Shown one piece after another: positions 46,190-57,349 of a stretch of 64,000 bases of DNA. Source of the stretch: Hemileia vastatrix (Eukaryota > Basidiomycota > Pucciniomycetes > Pucciniales > Zaghouaniaceae). Positions within the stretch are counted from its first letter, which is position 1. The number at the start of each line of letters is the position of its first letter. Location: positions 1,401,501 to 1,465,500 of the forward strand of contig JASXTE010000001.1 in the NCBI GenBank assembly GCA_030280995.1, in the 5' to 3' direction. The position numbers and the translations under genes are program-made. The notes beneath the pieces were generated by a model. It was not told the DNA's origin, did not search any database, and worked only from the letters and a program-made list of their open reading frames with translations.

Positions 46190-46795
46190 ATGGGTCCTTG
46201 CCAACACTGCATCGACAATAATTTAATCTGCACCATGACACCACCTGTCCATCCATACAGAACGTCCTGCAATGTCTGCCAATCTAGAAAGAAGACCTGC
46301 CACAGACCTGGTCCACTGTCTTCTGCAACAGATTCACCTCCACCTCAACCTGGTCCATCTTCTGTCAGCACCAAAAATCTAGGCCATCCATCCTGATTCC
46401 CAGATTAATCAAAAAGCTACACCCTTCCCAGAAGAGTGCCAAAACCACTAAAACAACAAGTTCCATCATCCCTGGTCCATCTGATGGTAAAAAACTTTCA
46501 TTTCTTCCCTCAACTTTAAAAATGATGATTCTCAGTTCCTCTATCTTCTGATAGTGATGATAACAATGTAGGATCCATTGCAACACCAACACCAAACCAC
46601 TTGCCCACTATCAAGGCCAAGTTCCAACAACACACATCTCAACAGAAACAACTTCTGCTTCACTAGTTCCAATACACTCCTGCTAGAGATCCACAGGACA
46701 TTTAGAACAGAAGACACCTCATTCACCAGTTCAAGGCTAATTCTGAACACTTCATTTCATCTCTTGATTCCCTTTGTAATTCCACTAGTACTTGA
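46190..46795 (+). pseudogene. Antisense gene 1 of element B, broken: Zn2Cys6-like protein
   Basis: ATG at 46190 opens MGPCQHC; the complete cluster C-x2-C-x6-C-x12-C-x2-C-x6-C matches the fungal Zn2Cys6 consensus spacing. A Pro-rich link follows. One base is lost near 46377 (AAAAATCTAGG against AAAAGATACAGG in C), shifting the frame. A likely 49-nt intron (46487-46535; GTAAAA to TTCTCAG, phase 1) precedes the Ser/Asp-rich segment. The C-terminus (TIKAKFQQHTSQQKQLLL; HLIHQFKANSEHF) contains two stops. It lies 81 bp inside the LTR. The protein family is not recognised beyond the zinc cluster. Confidence 0.7.
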
Positions 46796-46856
46796 GTTTG
46801 ATCCAGAAAAGATAAATTGACCACACCCTCTATAGGATGTAACCACAAAACAACCC

Positions 46857-47353
46857 TTAGTTTTAAGTCTTGGGGGACCATCCTCATTTTATAGTCTTGG
46901 GGGACTCAAAAACCCTCAGTTTAAAGTCTCGGGGGACTCAAAAACCTAAATCATAAACCCAGAACCAGAGATCAACCACATTAAGACACAGAGAAAAAAC
47001 TAACATTCTGGGGTAATTGTAAATAGAACTGCCATCCCATCAATTACCCCCAAACTTGCCTTTGCTGAATTCGGAGGCTCCCCCTGTGGATACCCTCTAC
47101 CAATCTTTCAAAACCAACTCAAACAACAAAACTCATTCCTCAGTTTATAGTCTTGGGGGACTCACAACCCTCAGTTTAAAGTCTTGGGGGACTAAACCAA
47201 CAACAATCCTCAGTTTAAAGTCTTGGGGGACTAAAACAGTGTTCAGTTTAAAGTCTTGATGGACTAGTCTTGATAAAATCTTGAAACCAGCCAGTTCAAA
47301 GTCTTGGAGGACTACCAGAAACCAGATTTCAGTTTAAAGTCTTGATGGACTGG
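46857..47353 (+). promoter_or_regulatory. Nine-copy motif array upstream of antisense gene 2 in B
   Basis: Reverse-oriented copies (CAGTTTAAAGTCTTGG then GGGACT) begin near 46857, 46884, 46915, 47141, 47170, 47209, 47242, 47291 and 47330. A copy of stem-loop 1 lies at 46997-47055 (CAATTACCCC and GGGGTAATTG arms). The array ends about 150 bp before the gene 2 ATG, as in A and C. Confidence 0.78.
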
Positions 47354-47502
47354 CGGAATTTTTCATAAATTAGACACAGCCAATTTCATACAGAATACCC
47401 CTACAGCCAACCTGCTGAACTTCCACCTTCACTTCATTATCTACCCATCACTGACAAAAATCTCCTCCTATCCCTTTCCATCATCTTTTCTCACCACAGA
47501 TC

Positions 47503-49072
47503 ATGGCTGGATCTCCTGATGTTAACCCTTCTACTCTTCCTTGCTTCACTGCTCCCAAGGACTATTCCTGCAAACAGTGCATCCACATGTGCAGACCTTG
47601 CACATTCACTCTTCCAACTCCTGAAGCTGAATTCTACAACAGGGCTTGTGATTCTTGCTATTCCAAAAAGAAAATATGTGACAGAGATGCCAACTACCCT
47701 ATTCCTCCTCCTTCACCTTCTCATAAATACATCTCTAGATCCCCTACCAGATCCCCAGAGCTTGGTCCTTCCTCTTCCTCTTTATTTTCAGCACCTTCCA
47801 GAAGATCCAGAAGCTCAGCTTCCAGAACTCTTCCCAAAAGACCAGCCTTAGCTTCCCAAGAAACTGCTTTTATCTCCGCCAAATTAGCTTCAAAAGCTTC
47901 AAGATCAGCTCCCAGGATTCTAGACCGCGTCCAGGCGGCCCGCCCGCCTCACTGGACAGTGGAAATCCGGCTCAAAATCTCCAAAAACAACCGGAAAACA
48001 GCCAAATTCATTCAATCAACAAAAACAAATCTACACAATCACCTCCCACTGCTCCCAGAGCAATGCAGCCAACCCTTCCAAGGTCCAAAAACTTCTAATT
48101 TTCCCAAACTTCTAGGAGACCTGCCAGAGAACCCCAAGAAGAAATCAGAACACCCAACACTGCACCCAAGCAACAACTTTGTCCCCAGCTAAGACAAAGA
48201 AACTACACCTCTCCTCTGTCAGCCAATTATTCTTCTGACAGTTCCATCTCTTCAAAAGCTCCATCCAGAAGAGATCAATCTGCTTCCAAATCACCCTCTC
48301 CTGCTCCATTGTTTAACAACCCTGGTACTCCATCACCAGCACCTCCTCCAGCTGAATCCAACAGAAATAACAACCACAACAACAACAACAATCCCACTGC
48401 TCCAACTAGGCCCCAGGAACATCAGCCTCCTAGTTCACCTTCTCAAAATCTTTCAGAGGAAGACCAAGAGAATCCATATCTTTCCCTGGTTGATCCACCT
48501 ACTATAAACATTCCAAAATATTCAGAAGTCCAAATTCCAGCTGCTTACAAATTTGATGAGCTTCCAATCTGTAAGTACCAAATTAATTCATCCCATTTCT
48601 TCAACAAAATAAATACTGATCCCATTCTTCTTGTCTAGTTGGCACCCCTCCTCCTGAATCTATTATTGGAGTTGGCCAACCTCTTGAAACTTCTTTGACC
48701 CTGGATTATGGAGACATGAAAAAACACCTAAGCACCATGTGTTCCAACATGCTAAAAGCCTTTGCCCTCCATTGACCTTTGAATGACTTTGAAAAATCCC
48801 TGAGAAAGCACCTGTTGGAGGACCACTGGAAGATGTCTAGAATAATTAAGCACACCTTCCAGAACTCCACTCCTGCCTCTTCTATTTCCTCCTCTGAACT
48901 TCCATCCAAACCCATTCCTGCCCATTATAATCCATATAATCTCTCCAGCAGGATGCACTTCAAAGAACACAGTGCTTCCCACAACCCCAACAAAAAACAA
49001 AACCGACATCATAATCCAGACCAGCCTCAGAAGCTTCATCATCCAGACAATGAGCTCCTGCAAAAAGATTAG
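47503..49072 (+). pseudogene. Antisense gene 2 of element B, broken: Zn2Cys6-like protein
   Basis: ATG at 47503 opens MAGSPDVNPSTLPC. The cluster is complete: C-x2-C-x6-C-x15-C-x2-C-x6-C (CKQC ... RACDSCYSKKKIC). A Ser/Pro/Arg-rich middle follows, interrupted around 47930-48000 by a GC-rich stretch and a frame change, with a stop at 48190. The frame carrying NYTSPLSANYSSDSS continues to Asn/Pro-rich sequence and QENPYLSLVDPP. The intron is 48571-48638 (68 nt, GTAAGT to TCTAG, CTGAT branch-like, phase 1). Exon 2 (FGTPPPESIIGVGQPLETS) meets a TGA near 48774, where C has Trp, then LRKHLLEDHWKMSRIIKH to 49072. Broken in B but recognisable end to end. Confidence 0.75.
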
Positions 49073-49126
49073 AAAAATAATAATAATATAAAACAATTAA
49101 TAAAAATAATTTCAGAATTTTTTTTT

Positions 49127-49440
49127 TAATGACTTTGATAAAACCTTGAGGAAACAACTATTGCATGAACACTGGAAGATGTCTAGGATCATTAAGCACA
49201 CCTTCCAACAATCCATTCCTGCCTCTTCTTCTTCCTCTTCTGAACTTTCATCCAAACCTGTTCCTGCCCATTATAATCCATATAATCTCTCCAGCAGGAT
49301 GCACTTCAAAGAACACAGTGCTTCCCACAACCCCAAAAAAAACAAAAAAAACATCATAATCCGGAGCAGCCTCCATAAACTTCATTATCCAGACAATGAG
49401 CTCTTCAAAAAGATAAAAAATGTAATAATAAATAAATAAT
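49127..49440 (+). repeat. Duplicate of the gene 2 exon 2 end in B
   Basis: 49127-49420 repeats 48777-49070 (LRKQLLHEHWKMSRIIKHTF against LRKHLLEDHWKMSRIIKHTF) in an open frame. It is a tandem duplication of about 350 bp. Confidence 0.8.
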
Positions 49441-50600
49441 AAAAATTAATAACTATAAATTCTAAATTTTTTTTTACAGTCAACTAACATACTAAAATTA
49501 AAAATTGATAAATGAAAAAAAATAAAATATAAAAAATAATACAAATGTTATCCCCCAGCCAATTGATGAGCTGATCCCCTGATACCTTACCCACATTCAA
49601 ATGCACCTTGATGTGGATACACAATTAAATATTTTAAATGATTAACAGAAAACAAAAATCAAAAAATTTAGAATTTCAGAAGATAATAAAAATAATGAAA
49701 CACAGAAACACATGAAATAAATAATAAAATAAAAAAATAAAATAGCATTGCCTGGCCAATTGATGAGCCTTTCCCCACCAATGCTTGCCCACATCCAGGT
49801 GACCCTGATATGGTAACACACTATATTTTTGATTTTATAATCTTAAGCAACCCCCATAAAAAAATTAAAAGAAAAAAAAGAGAAAAAAAGAAAATAACCT
49901 AAAACTTCTATCTAGCAAAAACATAACTGCAAAATCAAAGAAGGTCCAACTCCATAGATGATCCAATAAGGGAAATTCTGGTCCATAGAAATGATCACTG
50001 GGTGGGCTCCCTCCAATAAGTAAAAATGATGGGAGACCACCAGTGATCCACCACCAATCTGAAAGAACCAAAGATAAAGAAGCCAGCCCCAAACCAGTTT
50101 AAAGTCATAGTGGACTTAAAACCTGAATAATTAACAACAGAACTAGAATTCAACTAGGAAAAACAAAAGACTTGAGACAGACATTCTGGGATAACTGTTC
50201 TACAGAGCAGCCAGCTCATCAGTTACCCCCACACTTGCCAAAATGAAATCTAGAAGCCCCCCCTGGGTACCTTCTACCAAAAAACACAACATCCAACACA
50301 AAAAAACCAAAACCAATAAGAGTGAAGAGACCAGCACATGAAAACAAGAGGAAATTCCAGTTTAAAGTCATAGAGGACTAAAACCTGTGAAAGAAACCAA
50401 TACTAGGGTTCAACCAAATTAAGAGAAAGGGTTAGAAACAGACAATCTAAAGTAACTGTTCTACAGAGCAGCCAGCCCATTAGTCACCCCCACACTTGCC
50501 AAAATAAAATCTAGAAGCCCCACCCATGGGTAACTTCTAACAAAAAGTTTCCAACACAAACATTGCTCTACAACACCAAAAAATTTCAAAACAAAAAGAA
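49441..50600 (-). other. Structured 3' noncoding zone of element B
   Basis: Read on the minus strand this zone mirrors 29049-30120 of C. Two stem-loop-1 modules (about 50455-50510 and 50205-50262) each carry one motif copy (50357 and 50094 regions). Stem-loop 2 lies at 49995-50053. Two double stem-loops lie at 49745-49815 (GCATTG/CAATGC) and 49547-49620 (GGTATC against GATAAC, one mismatch). No gene is supported. Confidence 0.75.
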
Positions 50601-52923
50601 CGTTCCATAGTTTATCCTCATTGCAGAGTCAATCTTCTTCATGCCTAGTGCCTCTGGGATAAAACCTCTTCACTTGGTCTGCAGCCACCCTCTTTTTCAA
50701 GACTGCACCATCCAACTCTTCCAAAACATAAGAACCTCAAGACGCCTGATATCTGACTCTGTAAGGTCCATTCCATCTGTCAGCAAACATTTTCCCCCAC
50801 TGACGCTCCAAACTTCTATTATACACCAAAACCAAACAACCAGGTTTCAAGGGATTCCTGAGTCTATGAGCCAACTTCTTGTTCCAGTACCTGACTGATT
50901 GATTCCTAATCTTCTTCATTCTAGAGTATGCCTTCTCCTGACATTCCTCTCTACATTCCAACTGTTGCATCCTGGCACAGAGTAATTCTTCTGTTGAGTG
51001 CACCTCATCCCAATCAATTCCAAGATAAGAGACAGCTTTCAAGTCCACTGGTAGAACAGCTTTCTGACCATACATTAACTCATAAGGAAAATAGCCAGTT
51101 GTCCTCTTCACAGTGACCCTATCAGCAAATAAAACCAAGGGTAAATAATGCCTCCACTTTTCAGCACTATCTCCGCACATCTTCACCAAAGCATTCTTGA
51201 TAACTTAATGGCCTCTTTCAACCATGCCTTCAGCTTCAGGATAATAAGGTGTAGCCACTCTAACTTTAGAACCAACACTGGCCACAGCTTCTTTAAATTT
51301 GGCACCAAACTCTGGCCCACCATCAACAGTCACCAACTTCATCAACCCATACCTATAAATCCACTCCTTCTTCAAAAACTCTGCCACATTCTTGGCAGTC
51401 AAATTAACTAGAGGCACTGCCTCAACCCAACCAGACAAATCATCCCTAGCAACAATCAAGTATTTATACCTTCCCTCTTTAATATGGACAGCATCCAGAC
51501 TGACCATTCCAAAAACAGTTGATTCACCAGTAGCACGGCCCACCTCTTTAGGTTTCAAATGACTTCTTCTTTGACATTCTTCACAAGATTGAACCCAACC
51601 CTGCACAGCCAACTTCATACCTGGCCACCAAAATCTGTCTGCTACTCTTCTATAAGTCTCCCCAAAGCCTCTATGACCAAGGTCTTCATGCAAATACTTC
51701 AAAACCAATTCTTGACCCTTCTTCTGAGTCACCACCACTTGAGGATTAGGATGTCTCCTCCTCATCAACCATCTTCCTGACTCATAAAATCCAGGACTCT
51801 TCTTCTTGATTGCCAACCAAGTATCATCATCACAACTATCTGGCCTCTCCAAGGTCAACAGATATTCCACCAAAATAAAATAAAACCCAGACTGACCCCA
51901 GGTCTCATCTTTAAAATCCAAAAAAACAACATCCAAGGGTACAACTCTGTCATCAAAATCACCAGTATGAACATGAGCCAATTGAGCAGCCCAACTAGGA
52001 CACCAATCCTTAAATTTTGGCGATTCCTTCTCTTTCCACTGAACCTTGTGAGAATTCAGTTTGCTAACAAAAACACCCTTTTCCAAATTTGAGCTGTCCC
52101 AAACAACAACTCCATCTTCATCAACAAAAACATCCTGATCACCAGAATCAAGATCAGATCTAGCCAGTTTAGCCTCTTGGGGTAGGTCAGAAAAATCTTC
52201 AGCAACCTTTGTGCTCGCCCTAACCACTGGAACATCTTCATCAAACTTTTCAGCCTCAGAATCTTCATCTATACGTGGCCTCCTTGAAAATTCATCAGGC
52301 ATAGTAAAAGTTTTACCTGGTTTGCGTACCAGGTCAAAAGAAAAATGTTGAATAAAGGCCACCCACCTAGTCATTGGAGAATTTGGAAGACTAGGTGTAT
52401 TGATCATCTGAACCAAAGATTTTGCATCCACCTGCAGCTCAAAATGCTGCCCCCACAAAACCGTTTGCAGCTTCTTTAATATTTTAGCTACACCACACAA
52501 TTCTAACTTAGGTTGAGAATACCTAGATTCCACCTCATTAAACACCACAGACTCATATCTTACTGGCCTGACCCTCCCAGTCTTATTCTTCTGAGACAAA
52601 ACAGCACCAGCAGCAATATAACTTGAGTCCACTTCCAGATATATTTTTCCAGCACCAACACCATAATCCAACTTGTGAAGAACAATATCTTCCCCAACAA
52701 CCTTTTTCAACTTCTGAAAAGCCTCTTCACACTCTTCAGTCCATTCCCAATCTACATCTTTTCTGGTCAACCTCCTTAAAGGTGAAGCCAACAAAGAAAA
52801 ATCCTTAATTAAAATCCTGACATATACACATACACCCAAAAATCCCCTGACTTCAGTAGTATTTTTAGGTCTTGGCCATGACTGAATTTTATTAATCTTC
52901 TTCTTCGCCATAATCCTTCCCTC
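50601..52923 (-). pseudogene. Element B pol 3' half: RNase H and integrase
   Basis: Minus strand. It starts after a TAA at 52924-52926 that interrupts pol between RT and RNase H (GHVVC stop EGRIMAKKK). RNase H: KIYLEVDSSYIAAGAVLSQ, a Lys/Arg link, then RKPGKTFTMPDEFSRRP. Integrase: HEDLGHRGFGETYRR, CEEC, VSLDAVHIKEG, VTVDGGPEFGAKF, GMVERGH. A TAA at about 51202-51204 replaces Gln (CAA) and a TGA near 50734 replaces Gly. The frame otherwise continues to 50629, followed by the reversed TCCGCAATGAGG-like element. Only single-base changes separate this copy from an open frame over this half. Confidence 0.88.
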
Positions 52924-54600
52924 TTAACATACCACATGACCCAGAATTTCCAAAGCAGGAACACAACAACAGAATTTTGACCCTGAAATGGTCAAACCAG
53001 CCTCTTCAACCCTAAACAACACTCTCTCTAGAGTTATTGCATATTCCAACACAAAACTCCTTATGCCAGGGTTCTCCGCTAACACCCCATTACTATAATC
53101 AGTGGATGGTCCTTTAATTCCACCATCATCAATAAAAATACCAGCATGAGTAGGAACCTCATCCTGTAAAATCCAAGCCATCTGTGCTTGATATACTGCC
53201 ACTGAATTAGTTTCTCCTTGAGGAAACCTAGTGAGCTGAAATCTTCCCAAAGGAGTCTCAAAAGTTGTGAGAGGCCTTGAATCCGTATGGAGTTCCCTCT
53301 CATCATAACCACCCATAATATCACCCAAACCATAACACACCCTTCCAGCAAAAGCTTCAACAAAATCCTCTGCACTTGGTGGCATACCAGTGTCCTTGAT
53401 AAAGACTCTATTCAAGGCTCTAAGATCATAAACCACCTTCAACTTTCCATTCTGCTTTTTTACATAGAAAACCGGACTTGAGTAGCTTGAATTCGATTGT
53501 TTGTATAACCCAGACCTGACTCTTTCCCTAACCATCTCCACAAAATCCTCTCTAATAGGGGCTGGACTCGGAATAGGTTTGATTTGCCAAGTTTCATGAC
53601 AAACCACAGGAATTAAGTAAGGTTCCCCATAAGAGTGCTTCAATACACTCCTTTCCTCCTCAACAAACGCCACAGCTTTTTCCCTTAGCACAATAACGTG
53701 CAACAACAACTTCTTTTCTTCTCCAGACAACCACCCATCAGGACCAAAATTAACAACTTTTAACCTTTCCACGGTCACCCTAGCGGTCTGTACAAATTCT
53801 GGAGGATTCTTCACCAAAGGAGTACAGTACGGATCTCTTGACAAAGGAGGTCTCTTCAAGGGTGGATTCAAACCCACAGGCATAGGCTCATTGACAGGCC
53901 TAATCTTCTGCGCTACCTTCTTATACTTTGCCACTCCACCTTTAACTTGAGAGATCTTCAGGAATTCTTCATCACCAGACCTGGAACAAAAACCAAGGGT
54001 TTCCCCATTACGCACATGTGTGGCCAAGGTAATGTTTTTGAAAGGTGTAGAAGAAGCCCTAGCGGTGCACAATTGGGAGGACTTACTTTTAGACCACAAT
54101 CTCACCACTCCAAAACTTTTCCGCAATTCCAAATCTTCATCCTCACTTCCCTCTTCCAAATTTTCAAATCTTGATTCATCTTCAGAATCAACTCTTCTGA
54201 AATTATGCAGTTTATCCTCATGCTGGAGGCCCAAAGATTGATCTTGATGATCTTCTTTCTTCATAATTTTCTGCAGTTTAACCTCATGCTGGAGGCTCAG
54301 AGATTGATCTTAATTATCTTCTCTCTTCATAATTTTCTGCAGTTTAACTTCAAGCTGGAGGCCCAAAGATAGATCTTGACAATCTTCACAAAAATATTTT
54401 GCATCTTCTTTCTTTATTATCTTCAGATTTTTCTCTTGATTTTCTTGAATTATCTTGAAATTTTTTTCTTCATTTCTTGAGTTTTCTTCTGACCTACAAA
54501 AATAACCAGGGGTTTCCCCAATTCTCACAGGTGTGGCCCAGGTAATGTTTTTGAAAGGTGTAGAAGAAACCCTAGCAGTGCACAATGGGAGGACTTACTT
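52924..54600 (-). pseudogene. Element B reverse transcriptase with repeat-rich N-terminal linker
   Basis: Minus strand. The linker contains three ~70-bp in-frame repeats (LGLQHEVKLQKIMK type, 54210-54385), with a TAA at about 54307 replacing Gln. RT motifs: YSSPVFYVKKQNGKLKVVYD, LRALN, MGGYDERELH, TRFPQGETNSVAVYQ, and the catalytic GIFIDDGGIKGP. FIDD replaces the YxDD of ordinary Gypsy elements and PQGETNSV replaces PFGLTNAP; this matches a basidiomycete Gypsy lineage I know. The catalytic aspartates are kept. A segment GGTAATGTTTTTGAAAGG and its surroundings occur twice (54020 and 54541 regions), a duplication shared with C. Confidence 0.86.
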
Positions 54601-54877
54601 TTAGACCCCAATCTCACCGCCCCAAAACATTTCAGCATATCTTTCAATAAAGATATATAACCAATTTTCTTCCTTGAACTTGAATTAAAAATAATTAAGA
54701 ATCTTGAGAGAGAACAGAGACTTGATAAAAAACTTGATGAATACTTGCAGAGAAGTGAAACATTAAAAAGAGAAAGTTGAAAATCCACTTGGTATATCTC
54801 CAAGGGAGCTGACCTACTACAACCTAGGATTTCCTCATCTTGGGGAGAGGTTGTAGCACTAGGGTGATCAGCCTTCA

Positions 54878-55939
54878 TTACTCTAAAAAAGACAGACTCT
54901 CAATAGAGCCTGAGCCGCACTCCAAAAAACCAGAGGCAGCACCCACTTCCTTCCTTCTCCTGCAACAGTCCATGCACTGGCATATTGAAGATAAACCAGG
55001 CCTGGTCTCCCAACCATCCTCTCCAGGGGATGACAACCTCATGTGAAGTCTCCTTTCATCTTCACCAGTCAACTCCAAACTGATTCCCAAATCAAATTGA
55101 TAACCAATTCTTGCCTGAAAATCCATCAAGAATGGACCACCCAAAACTGCTTTTACATTACCTTTAGAAATGTAAAAATGAACCTTCCCTGAGGCTCCGC
55201 CAACATCTAACTTCACAAACTCTGAAGTTCCAACCAATTCAGTGACATGGCCACCAATACCTCTCAAATTCCCACCAATACCAGTTTTGATGGGGAGGCC
55301 AATATGAGTTGCCTCAAACAAAGAAATCAGGTTTATCTGAGAACCTGAATCCACCAATGCACTTTCCTCCCTGCCATTCAGAGTGACATTCACATATCCC
55401 AGAGGAGTAGAAAAATGAGTTTCCAACCCCTCACCAAACTTTTCAGCAGAATCACAAATGTATTCTACCTCACCAGAAGAAACTCTTCTCCTGGTCAACA
55501 ACTTTTTTTGTCTATCAGCCAACCCTGGACTGATAGCATACAATTCCCCATAAGATAGGAAAACCTGACCCTGATTCATCCTTTCCAGGACAGAGTCCAT
55601 AACATTAACTTGACCAGAAACTACTGACCTCTCAAAGTGAGCCCTTGGCTTCACCACCTTGGTCCTAGAAGCTTCTTGAGGACCAGCACCACCAACAGGT
55701 TTACCATTAACAGGAACCAAACCAGATCCCTCACCAGAACCTCTGACTCCAGCAGCCTTTGGCAATGAAGCCAAAGGGACATCCTCCTTAGAGTCAGAAT
55801 CAACCTCCATTGGCATTGGCTCACCATTCATGTCCAATGCGCCAAAACTAGGGGGGCCCATGTCAGCCATACCCTTCTGCATCTTGTACAGCTCCTCTTT
55901 GCTGTACCTCTTCCTAGCTGCACTCAGCTTAGGATTCAC
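54878..55939 (-). CDS. Element B aspartic protease region
   Basis: An open 353-codon frame on the minus strand. The N-terminal half is Ser/Gly/Lys-rich (KLSAARKRYSKEELYKMQKG). A retropepsin domain follows, with ALVDSGSQINLIS as the catalytic Asp-Ser-Gly and ILGG-like AVLGGPFLMDF near the end. It closes with a short Cys cluster (CQCMDCCRRR). Retropepsins cleave Gag-Pol in the particle and work as dimers. It is probably part of a longer gag-pol frame, reached by readthrough or frameshift; the apparent start is not a conserved ATG. The DTCS variant in D is more diverged. Confidence 0.75.
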   Translation of the reverse strand: MNPKLSAARKRYSKEELYKMQKGMADMGPPSFGALDMNGEPMPMEVDSDSKEDVPLASLPKAAGVRGSGEGSGLVPVNGKPVGGAGPQEASRTKVVKPRAHFERSVVSGQVNVMDSVLERMNQGQVFLSYGELYAISPGLADRQKKLLTRRRVSSGEVEYICDSAEKFGEGLETHFSTPLGYVNVTLNGREESALVDSGSQINLISLFEATHIGLPIKTGIGGNLRGIGGHVTELVGTSEFVKLDVGGASGKVHFYISKGNVKAVLGGPFLMDFQARIGYQFDLGISLELTGEDERRLHMRLSSPGEDGWETRPGLSSICQCMDCCRRRKEVGAASGFLECGSGSIESLSFLE

Positions 55940-57336
55940 CTTTAAAGCATTTATCTTTGGTTGGGCCTAAGAACTGCTCTTAGGCCTTCCCAACCTTCCT
56001 GCTTCCACATCATAAACACCAGCCAAGAATTCACCACTTGACTGTCCACCACAAGAATACAACTCCAAACCACCAAAGGAAGTAGGAAAAGAGACCTTTT
56101 TGACCTCCTTCCCCTTTCCCTTGCCATCCTCATCTTCTTTACCAGAAGAATTCCCTTGATCAGGAATCTCGTGAAACCTCAACCTCCTTTGATTGAGACC
56201 TCCCCTATTCCTGACCAAATCAACAGGAGCCTACCCCTCACTGGGCTTAACAAAAGAACCATCAGGGAACTTGAAAACCCTGCCATCAAATTCCACCTTT
56301 CCTTCAGACACATCCCTGTTCAATTCCCAACAATCATTGGACCTGTGCCCCCTCCTGCTGCAATAAGAGCAGACCCAAGGATCACTCCTACCAGCCCTCC
56401 TATCAAAATCTCTAGGCTGAGAAGGTGCCTTATTGACCCTCTTAGCCTCCTGAACAAAAATATGCAGCTGCTTTGTAAGATCAGCCAACTGCTCCACCAT
56501 TGGGTCCCTCTCCTGTTTGGGAACCTGCGCCAAATTCTTCTCCTCCTTCTTCTCCCTAACTTCCTCTTCAGCCAAAGCCTCACTTACTTTACTGACATAC
56601 TTGGCACACCCCTCCTGATAGGTGTCCACAGCCAATAACTTCAAATGGGCCTCAAGCGCCTCCTTCACCTTATCTAAGGCAGGCAACTTCTGGTCCCCAT
56701 TAGAAAGAGTCTTCATCAATTACTTCCTTGACAACTCCTTCAAAACATCCATCCTGAAATCTCTAGCCAGGGCAGACCAAAAAACTCCTTGGCAGCATTT
56801 TCATGTGCCAGCTCCTCCACTTCCACCAAATATTCCACCACAGGATCAAACTGTAGCAGAAACTTCCTGTAACTATGTAAGTTACCAACACCACCATAAG
56901 ATTGCCATTCACTGAAAAACTTGTTCAGATCCATCATAGTGAACCTGACACCCCATCTATCTATCATCTCCCTACACAACAATTTCCAATCCCTCTTCTT
57001 GTAGCCAGACATGGCCACAATCTCCTTCTCCACTGACCTATCACCAATGAAGAAGATAATCTGCTATACCATGTCCAGGTAGGAAGCACCATCCACTCCA
57101 GAAGCACTTTCATACTTCTCTAGAAACCACTTGAAATCCTCCCCATTAAACTTGGTACCATCCCAAGTTTTAATCCTTACACACTCACTAACCATCACAG
57201 AAGGAGGACCATCTCCCCTACTGACAGTCACCACAGGAATAACAGAACCAGAAGCCCTTCCACCAGTCCAAAACACCAAAAAGAGCCAACCAAAGGAAAC
57301 AGAGATTCCAAAGAACTAGAAAGTTCTACCCCACAT
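55940..57336 (-). pseudogene. Element B gag with intact zinc knuckle
   Basis: Minus strand. Core domain: VRIKTWDGTKFNGED, IIFFIGDRSVEKEIVAM, DRWGVRFTMMDLN, EWQSYGGVGNLHSYRKF. Then a Lys/Glu-rich coiled stretch and a zinc knuckle C-x2-C-x4-H-x4-C (CSYCSRRGHRSNDC), followed by VSEGKVEFDGRVFKFPDGSF. Breaks: TAG at about 57061-57063, a lost T in a T-run near 56785, a TAA near 56720, a stop near 56231 and a frame change into 55967-56218. No ATG start could be fixed. It lies directly after the primer site. Confidence 0.82.
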
Positions 57337-57345
57337 TGGGTGCCA
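57329..57345 (-). other. Primer-binding site of B
   Basis: On the minus strand TGGCACCCAATGTGGGG, four bases after the 5' LTR end ACA. The priming tRNA was not identified. Confidence 0.65.
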
Positions 57346-57349
57346 GAAA

